This document shows positions 1 to 9,459 of a stretch of DNA of 64,000 bases, in pieces. Under the pieces are notes generated by a model. It searched no databases. It had not been told where the DNA came from and worked only from the letters and a program-made list of their open reading frames with translations. How positions within the stretch are numbered: position 1 is the first letter of the stretch; the number at the start of each line of letters is the position of its first letter. The translations under genes were made by a program, and so were the position numbers. Source of the DNA: Geodermatophilus sp. DSM 44513 (GTDB lineage Bacteria > Actinomycetota > Actinomycetes > Mycobacteriales > Geodermatophilaceae); assembly GCF_032460525.1 (NCBI RefSeq), contig NZ_CP135963.1, forward strand, positions 992,001 through 1,056,000, in the 5' to 3' direction.

Positions 1-65
1 CCCAGGACCACGGCCGCACCGACGACGACGTCCTCGCGCTGGCCCTGGTCCTCGCCGGCGGGTGA
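1..65 (+). CDS. C-terminal end of an upstream gene (partial)
   Basis: An open frame enters from the left edge and ends in TGA. The last 20 residues include HGRTDDDVLALALVLAGG. The piece is too short to identify. Its stop overlaps a possible GTG start at base 62 in a GTGA arrangement, which would couple it to the transporter gene, although a better start for that gene lies at 158. Confidence 0.5.
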   Translation, partial: QDHGRTDDDVLALALVLAGG

Positions 66-157
66 CCGCGGCCCCGGCGCCGCGGTTGACAGCCCGCCGG
101 GCAGCACCTGTGATGGAGGTCACCGGACACGGGCGCGGCCCGGACCTGGAGGGCGCG

Positions 158-1495
158 ATGAGCGACCGGACCGTGCAGCCGGGTGCCACCTGGACCACCG
201 CGGACCGCCGCCGCACCCGCCGGGCCGCGCTGGCCGGCGGGGTCGGCACGCTGATCGAGTACTACGACTTCAGCCTGTACGGCTACCTGGCGGTCGTCCT
301 CGCGCCGCTGTTCTTCCCCAGCGAGGACCCGGTCGTGTCGCTGCTGTCCGCGCTCGCCGTCTTCGGCACGGCCTACCTCATCCGCCCGCTCGGCGGCATC
401 GTCTTCGGGCACCTGGGGGACCGGTACGGCCGCAAGCGGGCGCTGCTGGCCACGCTGGTCTGCATGGGCGTGGGCAGCACCCTGATGGGCGTGCTGCCCA
501 CCTACGCCCAGGCGGGCGTGTGGGCGACCGTGCTGCTGGTCCTGGTGCGGCTGCTGCAGGGCTTCTCCGCCGGCGGTGAGGTCGGTGGGTCGGCCACCTT
601 CATCTCCGAGTCGACACCGCGGCACCTCAAGGCGACCTACGGGGCCTTCACGCCGCTGGGGTCGACCGGTGGCTTCGCGCTGGCCGCGGCGGTGGCCGGC
701 ACCACCACGGCGCTGACCACCGACGCGCAGATGGACTCCTGGGGCTGGCGGGTGCCCTTCCTGCTGGCCCTCCCGCTGACGCTGTTCTGCCTCTGGGCCC
801 GCACGCGGGTGGAGGAGACCCACGACGGCGGCAGCGGCCACCAGGAGCACTCGCCGGTCGGCCACGTCTTCCGCCGGCAGCCCCGGGCGCTGGCCCAGGC
901 GACCGCGATCAGCGCCGCCACCAACGGGACCGCCTACATCGGGCTGACCTACCTGAGCATCCACCTGATCACCCGGCTGGGGTACGAGCCGGCGCCGGTC
1001 TACTGGATCGCGACCGCGGCCATCGGCATCTCGGCGCTGTGCATGCCCCTCGGCGGGCTGCTCGGCGACCGCATCGGCCGGGTGCGACTGGCCGAGATCG
1101 GGTTCGTCGGCTACCTCCTGCTGACCTACCCGATGATGGCGCTGATGGACGACGGCCTGGCCGTCGCCGCCCTCGCCTACCTGGTGATCATGCTGAACAC
1201 CGTCGGCGCGCAGGTGGGCGCCTACACCCTGCTGCCCCTGCTGTTCGACCAGCGCTCGCGCTACACCGGGGTGGCGATGGGCTGGAACCTCGGCGTGATC
1301 ATGGCCGGCGGCACCGCGCCCTACCTGGCGGTGTGGCTCATCGAGCGCACCGGCAACGAGCTGGCGCCCGCCTTCTTCGTCATCGTGGTGAGCCTGGTCG
1401 GGCTGGCCGCGCTGGCCTCGATCCGGCGGAGCTCGCTGCAGCGGGTCGAGCACGGCCACGACCGGGAACCGGCCGGCGCCGTCGGACGCGGCTGA
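158..1495 (+). CDS. MFS transporter, metabolite:H+ symporter type
   Basis: Integral membrane proton symporter of the MHS branch of the major facilitator superfamily, whose members (ProP, ShiA, KgtP) import zwitterions or organic acids. The 445-residue product has the family signature IEYYDFSLYG at residues 33-42, the MFS motif A (GHLGDRYGRKR, about 84-94) after the second helix, and about twelve hydrophobic segments. An in-frame GTG at 62 would add 32 residues of low-complexity sequence. I prefer the ATG at 158 because GGAGGG sits four bases before it and the protein then begins as family members do. The substrate cannot be read from the sequence, and the neighbours give no pathway hint. Confidence 0.85.
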   Translation: MSDRTVQPGATWTTADRRRTRRAALAGGVGTLIEYYDFSLYGYLAVVLAPLFFPSEDPVVSLLSALAVFGTAYLIRPLGGIVFGHLGDRYGRKRALLATLVCMGVGSTLMGVLPTYAQAGVWATVLLVLVRLLQGFSAGGEVGGSATFISESTPRHLKATYGAFTPLGSTGGFALAAAVAGTTTALTTDAQMDSWGWRVPFLLALPLTLFCLWARTRVEETHDGGSGHQEHSPVGHVFRRQPRALAQATAISAATNGTAYIGLTYLSIHLITRLGYEPAPVYWIATAAIGISALCMPLGGLLGDRIGRVRLAEIGFVGYLLLTYPMMALMDDGLAVAALAYLVIMLNTVGAQVGAYTLLPLLFDQRSRYTGVAMGWNLGVIMAGGTAPYLAVWLIERTGNELAPAFFVIVVSLVGLAALASIRRSSLQRVEHGHDREPAGAVGRG

Positions 1496-1555
1496 GACCG
1501 CAGCACGGCCCGCCCCGACGCGGACCCCGCGACCCGGCCGACGCGGCCGGCAGGC

Positions 1556-2494
1556 TCACCGTGCCAGGGTCAGCCGGACCGTGTCCGGGCCGGCGTCCGA
1601 GGCGGCCCAGCCGCCGCCGGGGGTCCACTCCGAGCCGGCGAAGGCCACCGACGCCAGCCCCAGCCGCTCGGCCTGCGCGACCGCCCAGGTCGCCGTCGGC
1701 CAGCCGGCGGCCGGGTCGACCTCCACGGCGCCGAACCGCTCGGTGGTGGTCGCGCCGAGCTCCCGCTCCACCACGGCGGCGACCGCGGTGACCCGCTGGC
1801 TCAGCCGCCCGCCGGGAGCACGCGGCTCGAAGCTGCAGGTCAGCCGGCCGGGTTCGTCCGCGGTGAGGGCCGCGGTGAGCTCCTCGGCCAGCGCCGAGTG
1901 CTGCTGGTAGGCCTCCGGGAAGGCCGAGCGCTGCACGGCGTCCGCGGCCTCGGTGAGCCGGCGGGTCTGCCAGTCGCGGACCTCGACCAGGCCGTCGTAA
2001 AACCGGCCGGCCGCGTAGACCGGGTCGGTCACCTGCTCCGGGGTGCCCCACCCCTGGGAGGGCCGCTGCTGGAACAGGCCCAGGGAGTCCCGGTCGCCGT
2101 AGTCGAGGTTGCGCAGCGTCGACTCCTGCTGGGCGGTCGCCAGGGCGATGACGACCGCCCGCTCCGGCAGCCCGCGGGCGCGGCCGACCGCGGCGATCGT
2201 GGCGGCCGAGGACGCCTGCTCGGCGCTCAGCGTCCGGCCGGTGCCGGCCACGGTGCAGGAGCCGGTGAGCGCCGTCCCGTCCGGGCCCTCGATCCCGCGG
2301 ACCAGCACGACCACCCCCAGGACGACGAGCCCGACCAGGCCCAGCGGCAGCCACGAGCGCCACGAGGCGGCCGGCGCGCCCGGCCCCCCGCGCCCGGCCG
2401 GTGCCCGTCGTCGCGGCGGCCGGCGGCGGGCCGGGGCACGGCGGGAGGCCGTCGTACGGGTGCCCCGCCGTGCCGTCGCGCTGCCTGTGCCCAC
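1556..2494 (-). CDS. membrane-anchored lysozyme-like protein
   Basis: The protein has an Arg/Ala/Pro-rich cytoplasmic N-terminus, one membrane segment at about residues 48-67, and an extracytoplasmic part. That part holds a stretch (QQESTLRNLDYGDRDSLG, then LFQQRP) typical of transglycosylase/lysozyme-like folds common in actinomycete surface proteins. The Glu in QQES is the likely catalytic acid. The C-terminal part, with a Trp/Gly-rich GSEWTPGGGW segment, is unassigned. Start choice: two GTG codons are adjacent, and the one at 2494 has a TACAGT -10 element (2502-2507) seven bases upstream, the leaderless spacing used repeatedly in this window. A peptidoglycan-remodelling role is inference. 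Confidence 0.6.
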   Translation of the reverse strand: MGTGSATARRGTRTTASRRAPARRRPPRRRAPAGRGGPGAPAASWRSWLPLGLVGLVVLGVVVLVRGIEGPDGTALTGSCTVAGTGRTLSAEQASSAATIAAVGRARGLPERAVVIALATAQQESTLRNLDYGDRDSLGLFQQRPSQGWGTPEQVTDPVYAAGRFYDGLVEVRDWQTRRLTEAADAVQRSAFPEAYQQHSALAEELTAALTADEPGRLTCSFEPRAPGGRLSQRVTAVAAVVERELGATTTERFGAVEVDPAAGWPTATWAVAQAERLGLASVAFAGSEWTPGGGWAASDAGPDTVRLTLAR

Positions 2495-2501
2495 CACGTC
2501 G

Positions 2502-2507
2502 ACTGTA
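2502..2507 (-). promoter_or_regulatory. leaderless -10 of lysozyme-like gene
   Basis: TACAGT on the minus strand followed by seven bases and the GTG at 2494. Confidence 0.45.
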
Positions 2508-2555
2508 GGTGCGCAGGCCGGTGGAGCGGCGCTGCCGCGGAGGGGTGTCCGTCGC

Positions 2556-2561
2556 TAGCGT
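2556..2561 (+). promoter_or_regulatory. -10 element of hydrolase gene
   Basis: TAGCGT about 26 bases before the ATG at 2588. A GAGGAG Shine-Dalgarno lies between them, so this transcript would have a short leader. Confidence 0.4.
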
Positions 2562-2587
2562 GGGCCGCCCGACTGCGAGGAGACCCG

Positions 2588-3673
2588 ATGAGCGACGTCC
2601 TGCTGCCCGGCATCGCCGCCACCCGCGTGGCCACCCCGCGGCTGGTCCAGTCCGTGCTGCACCCCGAGGGGACGCAGCCGGCCGGTCCCGGGGAGGCCGT
2701 GCTGTTCGTACACGGCAACGTCAGCTCGTCGCTGTTCTGGCAGCCGACGCTGCTGGCGCTGGCCGACACCGGTCCGGTGCGGCCGCTGGCGGTGGACCTG
2801 CGCGGCTTCGGTGACACCGACCCGCTGCCGGTCGACGCACGCCGCGGCGTGCGCGACTGGGCCGACGACGTGGCCGCGCTGGTCGACACCCTGGGCCTGG
2901 CGCGGGTGCACCTGGTCGGCTGGAGCATGGGCGCCGGTGTCGTGCTGCAGTACCTGCTCGACGCGCCGGAACGGGTGGCCTCGATCGCACTGGTCGCGCC
3001 GGTCTCCCCGTACGGCTTCGGCGGGACGGCGGGCACGGAGGGACGGCGGCTGTCCGAGGACGGCGCCGGGTCGGGCGCGGGCGCGGCCAACCCGGCGTTC
3101 GTGGCGGCGCTGGCCGCCGGGGACACCACCGCCGACACCCCGGCCAGCCCGCGGTCGGTGCTGCGCGCCTTCTACGTGGCACCCGGCGCGCTGCCGCTGG
3201 ACCCGCAGCTGGAGGACGTGCACGTCGCGGCGATGCTGTCCACCCGCACCGGGGAGGACCACTACCCCGGCGACGCCGCCCCCTCCGCCACCTGGCCGGG
3301 CACCGCGCCGGGGCAGCGTGGCGTGCTCAACACCCTGGCGCCCACCGTGTTCGACGTGTCCGGGATCGCCGGCCTGCCGCACAAGCCACCCGTGCTGTGG
3401 GTCCGCGGCGACGCCGACGCCATCGTCTCCGACACCTCGCTGTTCGACCTGGCCCACCTGGGGTCCCTCGGCGCGGTGCCGGGCTGGCCGGGGCCCGAGG
3501 TGTGCCCACCCCAGCCGATGGTCACCCAAACCCGCGCCCTCCTGGACTGCTACGCGGCCGGCGGCGGGTCCTACCGCGAGCTCGTGCTGCCCGGCGTCGG
3601 CCACTCCCCGCACGTCGAGCGCCCGCAGGAGTTCGTCGTGGCGCTGCTCGAGCACCTCGACGCCGCCCGGTGA
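2588..3673 (+). CDS. alpha/beta hydrolase
   Basis: A 361-residue alpha/beta-fold hydrolase. An oxyanion-hole HGN motif (LFVHGNVSSS) is at about residues 41-50, the nucleophile elbow GWSMG at about 116-120, and the terminal catalytic His is in GVGHSPH near residue 340. A long lid insertion rich in Gly/Ala (about 150-250) sits between strands and may set substrate choice. The ATG follows GAGGAG at good spacing. The gene is divergent from the lysozyme-like gene and convergent with dapD, with a family A hairpin between. It could be an esterase, epoxide hydrolase or C-C hydrolase. The substrate is unknown. Confidence 0.8.
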   Translation: MSDVLLPGIAATRVATPRLVQSVLHPEGTQPAGPGEAVLFVHGNVSSSLFWQPTLLALADTGPVRPLAVDLRGFGDTDPLPVDARRGVRDWADDVAALVDTLGLARVHLVGWSMGAGVVLQYLLDAPERVASIALVAPVSPYGFGGTAGTEGRRLSEDGAGSGAGAANPAFVAALAAGDTTADTPASPRSVLRAFYVAPGALPLDPQLEDVHVAAMLSTRTGEDHYPGDAAPSATWPGTAPGQRGVLNTLAPTVFDVSGIAGLPHKPPVLWVRGDADAIVSDTSLFDLAHLGSLGAVPGWPGPEVCPPQPMVTQTRALLDCYAAGGGSYRELVLPGVGHSPHVERPQEFVVALLEHLDAAR

Positions 3674-3674
3674 G

Positions 3675-3744
3675 GTGCTGGAACGGCCCCCTCGCAGGGG
3701 TCCGCGCCGAGCGGAGCGAGGGGCGGGGGGCGAGGGGGTCCTCT
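3675..3744. repeat. family A intergenic hairpin repeat, copy 1
   Basis: An imperfect hairpin between two convergent genes. Outer arms are GGCCCCCTCGC (3685-3695) and GCGAGGGGGTC (3730-3740). It carries the family flank GTGCTGGAACGG on one side. Here it could act as a bidirectional terminator. It is in reverse orientation to the copies at 22.9 and 35.5 kb. Confidence 0.7.
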
Positions 3745-3745
3745 C

Positions 3746-4720
3746 TCAGTTGGCGTGCAGGGCGGCGTTCAGCTCGCCCCAGGTCCCGGTGCGGGGCAGC
3801 GCCTCCAGCGCGCCGGAGACCGAGTTGCGGCGGAACAGCAGGCCGTCGCGGCCGGAGAGCTCGGCGGCCTTGACGACCGAGCCGTCGGGCAGGGTGACGC
3901 GGGCGCCGGCGGTGACGTAGCAGCCGGCCTCGACGACGCAGTCGTCGCCCAGGGAGATGCCGATGCCGGCGTTGGCGCCGAGCAGGCAGCGCGCGCCGAT
4001 CGAGACGACCTCCCTGCCGCCGCCGGAGAGGGTGCCCATGATCGAGGCGCCGCCGCCGACGTCGCTGTCGGAGCCGACCACCACGCCGGCGCTGATCCGG
4101 CCCTCGACCATCGAGGGGCCCAGGGTGCCGGCGTTGTAGTTGACGAACCCCTCGTGCATGACCGTCGTCCCCTCGGCGAGGTGGGCGCCCAGCCGCACGC
4201 GGTCGCCGTCTGCGACGCGGACGCCGGAGGGGATGACGTAGTCGACCATCCGCGGGAACTTGTCGACGCCGTGCACGGTGACCTGCCCGTGCGCGGCGCG
4301 CAGCCGGTGCGGGTTGAACGTCGCCGCCTCGACCGGGCCGGCGCTGGTCCACGCGACGTTGCTGAGCAGGCCGAAGACGCCGTCCATGCTGATGCTGCGC
4401 GGGGTGACCAGCCGGTGCGAGAGCAGGTGCAGCCGCAGCCACACGTCGTGGGCGTCCGCCGGCGGTGCGGCGAGGTCGGCGATCACCGTGCGGACGGCGA
4501 CCACCTCGACGCCGCGGGACTCGTCGCTGCGCACCAGGCCGCCGTAGTCGGGGCCGAGCTCGCCGGCGATCTCCAGCGCGCCGAGCCGCTCGGTGCCGCC
4601 GCGGGCGCCCTCGGGCGCGCCCAGGCGGGGCTCGGGGTACCAGGTGTCGAGCACGGTGCCCGCGGGGGTCAGGGTGGCCAGGCCGGCGGCGACGGCGGAG
4701 CGCGAGGCGGGAGCGGTCAC
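3746..4720 (-). CDS. dapD: 2,3,4,5-tetrahydropyridine-2,6-dicarboxylate N-succinyltransferase
   Basis: Transfers succinyl from succinyl-CoA to tetrahydrodipicolinate in the succinylase branch of meso-diaminopimelate/lysine synthesis, in the cytoplasm. The 324-residue protein has the actinobacterial DapD layout: an N-terminal domain (WYPEPRLG near 35) followed by a left-handed beta-helix of hexapeptide repeats (residues about 160-290, e.g. [16 protein letters not shown]). Length matches the mycobacterial enzyme (about 317). The GTG at 4720 is chosen because TAGCGT lies seven bases upstream, a leaderless start. The gene is divergent from dapE with a palindrome between, as for dapD/dapE in mycobacteria. 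Confidence 0.93.
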   Translation of the reverse strand: MTAPASRSAVAAGLATLTPAGTVLDTWYPEPRLGAPEGARGGTERLGALEIAGELGPDYGGLVRSDESRGVEVVAVRTVIADLAAPPADAHDVWLRLHLLSHRLVTPRSISMDGVFGLLSNVAWTSAGPVEAATFNPHRLRAAHGQVTVHGVDKFPRMVDYVIPSGVRVADGDRVRLGAHLAEGTTVMHEGFVNYNAGTLGPSMVEGRISAGVVVGSDSDVGGGASIMGTLSGGGREVVSIGARCLLGANAGIGISLGDDCVVEAGCYVTAGARVTLPDGSVVKAAELSGRDGLLFRRNSVSGALEALPRTGTWGELNAALHAN

Positions 4721-4727
4721 GGCGCCG

Positions 4728-4733
4728 ACGCTA
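4728..4733 (-). promoter_or_regulatory. leaderless -10 of dapD
   Basis: TAGCGT on the minus strand, seven bases before the GTG start. Confidence 0.55.
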
Positions 4734-4793
4734 CCCAGCGCCCGGCGCGGCCTCCCGGCGTGGTCCGGAGCCGGGACGGTGTCCCCCGCGCAG

Positions 4794-4832
4794 GCTCGTG
4801 CTCTGCCCACCGGGAGTGGGCAGAGCACGAGC
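4794..4832. repeat. family B palindrome, copy 1
   Basis: Perfect 17-bp inverted repeat, GCTCGTGCTCTGCCCAC with its complement, around a CGGGA loop. It lies between the divergent dapD and dapE promoters, so it is not a terminator of either gene. A near-identical copy is at 56886-56923. Confidence 0.75.
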
Positions 4833-4927
4833 TTCCCGGGGACCAGGTGGTCGCCGCGCCGACCCAGCGGAGACGACCGGCGCGGAACCGACCGCGCGCT
4901 GCGGCGGCCCGCCCCGTGCGCCGCCCG

Positions 4928-4933
4928 TAGGCT
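4928..4933 (+). promoter_or_regulatory. leaderless -10 of dapE
   Basis: TAGGCT, eight bases before the GTG at 4942, with no Shine-Dalgarno between. Confidence 0.55.
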
Positions 4934-4941
4934 CGGGCGTC

Positions 4942-6050
4942 GTGAGTGCCCCGATCGTGCTGGACCCCGCCGCCGACGTGCTGGCGCTCACCCGCGCGCT
5001 GGTCGACGCCCCGTCGGTGTCCGGCGGCGAGGCCCCGCTGGCCGACGCGGTCGAGGCGGCGCTGCGGGGGCTCGGCGGGCTGGAGGTCGAGCGGGTGGGG
5101 AACACCGTCCTCGCCCGGACCGACCTGGGCCGGCCCACCCGCGTCGTCCTCGCCGGCCACCTGGACACCGTGCCGATCGCCGGCAACGTGCCCAGCCGGC
5201 TCGACGAGGGCACCGGCCGCCTCTACGGCTGCGGCACCAGCGACATGAAGGCCGGCGACGCGGTCATGCTGCGGCTGGCCGGGCGCTTCGGCGTCCCGGG
5301 TGCCGCGCCCGCGCACGACCTCACCTTCCTCTTCTACGACAACGAGGAGGTCGAGGCGGTGAAGAACGGCCTCGGCCGGGTCGCCCGCGAGCGCCGGGGG
5401 TGGCTCTACGGCGACCTGGCGATCCTGCTCGAGCCCACCGACGGCGAGATCGAGGCGGGCTGCCAGGGCACCCTGCGCGCCCGGCTGGAGACCACCGGCA
5501 GGCGGGCGCACAGTGCGCGCAGCTGGCTGGGTGTCAACGCCGTCCACGCGCTCGCCGGACCGCTCGCCACGCTGGCCGCCTACCGACCCCGCGAGGTGCA
5601 GATCGACGGCTGCCACTACCGCGAGGGCCTGAACGCCGTCGGCGTCTCCGGGGGCGTGGCCGGCAACGTCGTCCCGGACCAGGCCGCGCTGATGGTCAAC
5701 TTCCGCTACGCGCCCGACCGCGACGAGGACGCCGCCGAGGCGCACGTCCGCGAGGTCTTCGCCGAGGCGATCGCCGCCGGCGCCACGCTCACCGTCACCG
5801 ACAACGCCGGCGGCGCGCTGCCCGGCCTGGCCGAGCCCGCGGCCGCGGCCTTCGTCGCCGCCGTCGGCCGCCCGGCCCGGGCGAAGCTCGGCTGGACCGA
5901 CGTGGCCCGGTTCGCCGCCTTCGGCATCCCCGCCGTCAACTACGGCCCCGGCGACCCCCAGCTCGCCCACACCCGCGAGGAGCACGTGCTGGTCGAGCGA
6001 CTGCAGCCGGCCGAGGACGCGCTCGTCGCCTACCTGTCCGGGAGGCCCGC

Positions 6051-6054
<4 letters not shown>
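4942..6054 (+). CDS. dapE: succinyl-diaminopimelate desuccinylase
   Basis: Zinc amidohydrolase of the M20 family that removes succinate from N-succinyl-LL-diaminopimelate, the step after the DapC aminotransferase in lysine/cell-wall DAP synthesis. Metal-site residues are visible: H73-x-D75 (AGHLDTVP), D101 (GTSDMKAG), the E135/E136 pair (DNEEVE), a Glu in LLEPTDG, and the terminal His in QLAHTREEH. The 370-residue length is normal. The stop overlaps the next start as ATGA, so the LOG-family gene is translationally coupled. Confidence 0.92.
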
Positions 6055-6890
<836 letters not shown>

Positions 6891-6974
6891 GGACAGCCGA
6901 GGGAGCATCGCAGCGAGCGCCCGCGAGCGAGGAGCGGACCGCGGCGCGGGATCACGCCGTGGGGAGGGCCTGAG

Positions 6975-7349
6975 GTGCTCGACGCGGTCGTCGTCGTCCT
7001 CACCGTGCTGGTCGTGGGGGCGCTGCTGTTCCTCGGCGGGTCCGTCCTGCTCGGCCGTGGGGAGACGTCCCCGCCGGCCGACGCGGACCGCTCGCCGCTG
7101 GAGCTGCCGGTCGACCGGCCGGTCACGGCGGACGACGTCCGCGGGGTGCGCATGTCGGTGACCGTCCGGGGCTACCGGATGACCGAGGTCGACTGGCTGC
7201 TCGAGGAGTTGGCCCGGGCGCTCGAGGAGCGCGACGGGGAGGTCGCGGCGCTGCGCGCCCGGCTGGAGGAGGCCGGGCGGGCCACGCCCGGTGCCGAGGA
7301 CGCGCCGCCCGTCGGGGCCGGCGGGAACGGGAGTCACGGGGATGCCTGA
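6975..7349 (+). CDS. DivIVA domain-containing membrane protein
   Basis: A 124-residue protein with one N-terminal hydrophobic helix (residues about 3-23). It is followed by a DivIVA-type segment, VRMSVTVRGYRMTEVDWLLE at about 56-75, that continues into a short coiled coil (ARALEERDGEVAALRARLEE). DivIVA-like proteins mark curved membranes or septa. This one is much shorter than Wag31 and membrane-tethered, matching the small protein upstream of tag in mycobacteria (Rv1209). The GTG start follows GGAGGG. The last codons overlap the SRPBCC gene by eight bases. Confidence 0.75.
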   Translation: MLDAVVVVLTVLVVGALLFLGGSVLLGRGETSPPADADRSPLELPVDRPVTADDVRGVRMSVTVRGYRMTEVDWLLEELARALEERDGEVAALRARLEEAGRATPGAEDAPPVGAGGNGSHGDA

Positions 7350-7800
7350 ACTACGCGTGTCGGTCGACGTCGAGGCGCCGGTGCCGATGGTGTGGCGCGC
7401 GCTGGTCGACTGGGAGCGGCAGGGTGAGTGGATGCCGCTGACCGACGTCCGGGTCGTCGGCGGTGACCCACACGGCGTCGGCGGCCGGATCGAGGCGCGC
7501 ACCGGGGTGCCGACCGGCGACGGCCGGCACGCCGGCCTGCTGGACACCCTGGAGATCACCGGCTGGGACCCGCCGCGCCGGGTCGACGTGCTGCACACCG
7601 GCCGGGTGGTGCGCGGCCCCGGCGTGTTCGAGGTCGTGCCCCGCAACGCGGGCGCCACGGTGGTGTGGACCGAGCACCTCGACCTGCCGCTGGGCCGCCT
7701 CGGCCGCCTGGCGTGGCCGCTGGTGCGCCCGTTCGCGGCCTACGCGCTGCACTTCGGGCTCAGCCGGTTTCGCGACTTCGCCCGCCGCTACCCGAGCTGA
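7342..7800 (+). CDS. SRPBCC family protein
   Basis: A 152-residue START/Bet v1-like helix-grip protein. It begins with the usual beta-strand LRVSVDVEAPVPMVWRALVD and W-x(4)-G-EWMPLT, then strands that form a ligand-binding cavity, and ends in an amphipathic helix (HFGLSRFRDFARR). Such proteins bind small hydrophobic molecules or act as cyclase/aromatase-like enzymes. No catalytic residues can be assigned. The ATG is inside the end of the DivIVA-like gene, with GGGAG upstream, so the two are probably co-expressed. Confidence 0.7.
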   Translation: MPELRVSVDVEAPVPMVWRALVDWERQGEWMPLTDVRVVGGDPHGVGGRIEARTGVPTGDGRHAGLLDTLEITGWDPPRRVDVLHTGRVVRGPGVFEVVPRNAGATVVWTEHLDLPLGRLGRLAWPLVRPFAAYALHFGLSRFRDFARRYPS

Positions 7801-7807
7801 CCGGCCG

Positions 7808-7813
7808 TAGGCT
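7808..7813 (+). promoter_or_regulatory. leaderless -10 of Uma2 gene
   Basis: TAGGCT exactly seven bases before the ATG at 7821. There is no ribosome-binding site. Confidence 0.5.
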
Positions 7814-7820
7814 GGGCGCC

Positions 7821-8378
7821 ATGTCCACTGCGCCGGCCCTGCAGCCCGCGCTGATGACCGCCGAGCAGCTCGTCGAGCTGCCCGACGCGGGCAAGCGCCA
7901 TGAACTCGTCGAAGGAGTGCTGCTGAGCATGGCACCGGCCGGCGGTCGGCACGGCAGCACCGGGGCGCGCCTGCTGATCCGGGTCGGGACCTTCGTGGAG
8001 GACCGCGACCTCGGTGACGTCTTCACCGCTGAGACCGGTTTCCTCCTCCGCCGTGACCCCGACACGGTCCGCGCTCCCGACGTCGCCTTCATCGCGTCCG
8101 ACCGGGTGGCCGAGGCCCGCGTGCCCGGCTTCATCCCGCTGGCGCCCGACCTCGTCGCCGAGGTGGTCAGCCCGTCCGACCGGGCCACGGACGTCACGGC
8201 GAAGGCGTTGGCCTGGCTGGACGCCGGGGTGCGGCTGGTCTGGGTGGTCGACCCGGAGACCCGCACGGTGACGGTGTACCGGCCGGACGGCGTACGCGTG
8301 CTGCGCGGCGCGGACGCCCTCGACGGCGGGGACGTGCTGCCCGGGTTCACCCTCCCGCTGACCGGGCTGTGGGGGTAA
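7821..8378 (+). CDS. Uma2 family (PD-(D/E)XK-like) protein
   Basis: A 185-residue protein of the Uma2/DUF820 family, which shares the restriction-endonuclease core fold. Family landmarks are present in order: MTAEQLVELPDAGKRHELVEG (about 12-32, with the first acidic residue in ELVEG), RAPDVAFI (about 87-94) and LVAEVVSPSD (about 112-121). A VKAxAW-like helix and a DPETRTVTVYRP strand follow. Uma2 proteins occur in large paralogous sets in actinomycetes and cyanobacteria. Their biological role is not established, and nuclease action is predicted from fold only. Confidence 0.8.
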   Translation: MSTAPALQPALMTAEQLVELPDAGKRHELVEGVLLSMAPAGGRHGSTGARLLIRVGTFVEDRDLGDVFTAETGFLLRRDPDTVRAPDVAFIASDRVAEARVPGFIPLAPDLVAEVVSPSDRATDVTAKALAWLDAGVRLVWVVDPETRTVTVYRPDGVRVLRGADALDGGDVLPGFTLPLTGLWG

Positions 8379-8384
8379 GCCGGG

Positions 8385-8717
8385 TCAGGGGCGCGCGGTG
8401 CGGGTGAAGTCCAGCGCCTCGCGGGCCAGCGGCAGGTCGGTGGCCGGCTCGCCCTGGGGCAGGGACACCCACTCCCGGTAGGGCCGTCCCGCGTCCGTGC
8501 CGAACGGTCGGCCGGTGCCATCGGCGAGCAACGCGGTCACCCGGGCCTCGGGGACCTTCAGCACCAGGGCACCGCCCACCACCATCGCGAACGTCGCCCC
8601 GTGGACCGTGAGCGTGCGTGACCCGAACCGGCGGGGCCCGGCGGTGTCCGGTGGGGTCACCCCGGGCTCCCCGGCCAGGGCGTCGACGAGGGCGGTCAGG
8701 CGGGCGGCGGCGTCCAC
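8385..8717 (-). CDS. TfoX/Sxy N-terminal-like or MmcQ/YjbR-like small protein
   Basis: A 110-residue protein with the short alpha/beta core (FGSRTLTVHGATFAMVVGGALVLKV style) seen in TfoX N-terminal-domain and YjbR-type proteins. It ends with a YREWVSLP strand. The function in actinomycetes is unknown, and a competence role should not be assumed. It starts at GTG 8717, seven bases beyond the last base of the ctaG-like stop, so it is probably the last gene of the DUF2243-CtaG transcript. It converges on the Uma2 gene with only six bases between stops. Confidence 0.55.
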   Translation of the reverse strand: MDAAARLTALVDALAGEPGVTPPDTAGPRRFGSRTLTVHGATFAMVVGGALVLKVPEARVTALLADGTGRPFGTDAGRPYREWVSLPQGEPATDLPLAREALDFTRTARP

Positions 8718-8721
8718 GGGG

Positions 8722-9459
8722 TCATGCTCGCCGGCCCAGGGCCGCCGCGGAGGACTCCGCGGCGCGGACCGCTCCCCGGCTGACGTACCAGCGCCGCCAC
8801 AGCACCGCCGCGGTGACCAGGGTGACCACCGTGCCGCCGTCCCACATCAGCCGGGCGCCCTCCTCGGCGGCCCGCACCCCGGCCGGCGGCGCGGCGTAGA
8901 GCGCCGTGGCCAGCACGTCGTGGGCGGCCGCCCCGGCGGCCAGCGCGCCGGCGCGCACCCCGACGGAGCGGCGGTGCGGCGCGGGGTCGACGGCGAGCAC
9001 CGCGGCGGTCGCCAGGTAGCCGCTCACCAGCACGTGCACCGCGACCGCGGCGGCGACGCCCGGCCGGTGGCTGAGCGCGGCGTGCAGGCCGGTGCCGTAC
9101 AGCAGCCACAGCCCGGCGGCGTTGGCCGGGACGGCGACCACCGGGTCGGCCGCCCAGCGCAGCGGCGCCGTCCGCAGCAGCCGGGCCAGCCGCCGGGCCG
9201 CGGCGACCGGCAGCGCCCGCAGCGCCAGGGTGACCGGGGCGGCCAGGACCAGCAGGAGTGGGGCGACCATGCCCAGCAGCAGGTGGCCGGCCACGTGCGT
9301 GCGCAGGTCCCCGTGGGCGGCCGACAGCACGGCGCCGCCGGCGGCCGCGGCCAGCCCGGCCAGCCAGGACGCCGTCCGCAGCAGAGGCCACGCCGTGCGC
9401 CCGGCGGCCGCGACGTACAGCGCCCCGGCGGCCAGCAGCGCGAGGACGACGGCGCTCAC
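8722..9459 (-). CDS. CtaG-like cytochrome c oxidase assembly/copper membrane protein
   Basis: A 245-residue polytopic membrane protein of the caa3_CtaG type. About seven hydrophobic helices are visible, with His-containing turns (SAAHGDLRTHVAGHLLLGM near 45-65) typical of this family, and a C-terminal WDGGTVVTLVTAAVLWRRWY helix. Family members are implicated in cytochrome c oxidase assembly and copper delivery. The GTG start overlaps the stop of the DUF2243 gene by four bases (GTGA), and the two families are often paired in actinobacteria, so a joint membrane function is likely. Confidence 0.75.
   Translation of the reverse strand: MSAVVLALLAAGALYVAAAGRTAWPLLRTASWLAGLAAAAGGAVLSAAHGDLRTHVAGHLLLGMVAPLLLVLAAPVTLALRALPVAAARRLARLLRTAPLRWAADPVVAVPANAAGLWLLYGTGLHAALSHRPGVAAAVAVHVLVSGYLATAAVLAVDPAPHRRSVGVRAGALAAGAAAHDVLATALYAAPPAGVRAAEEGARLMWDGGTVVTLVTAAVLWRRWYVSRGAVRAAESSAAALGRRA

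Noticed and set aside
62..157. GTG at 62 as the transporter start (GTGA coupling to the upstream gene)
   Set aside because: It would add a 32-residue non-transporter-like extension, and a better Shine-Dalgarno precedes the ATG at 158.
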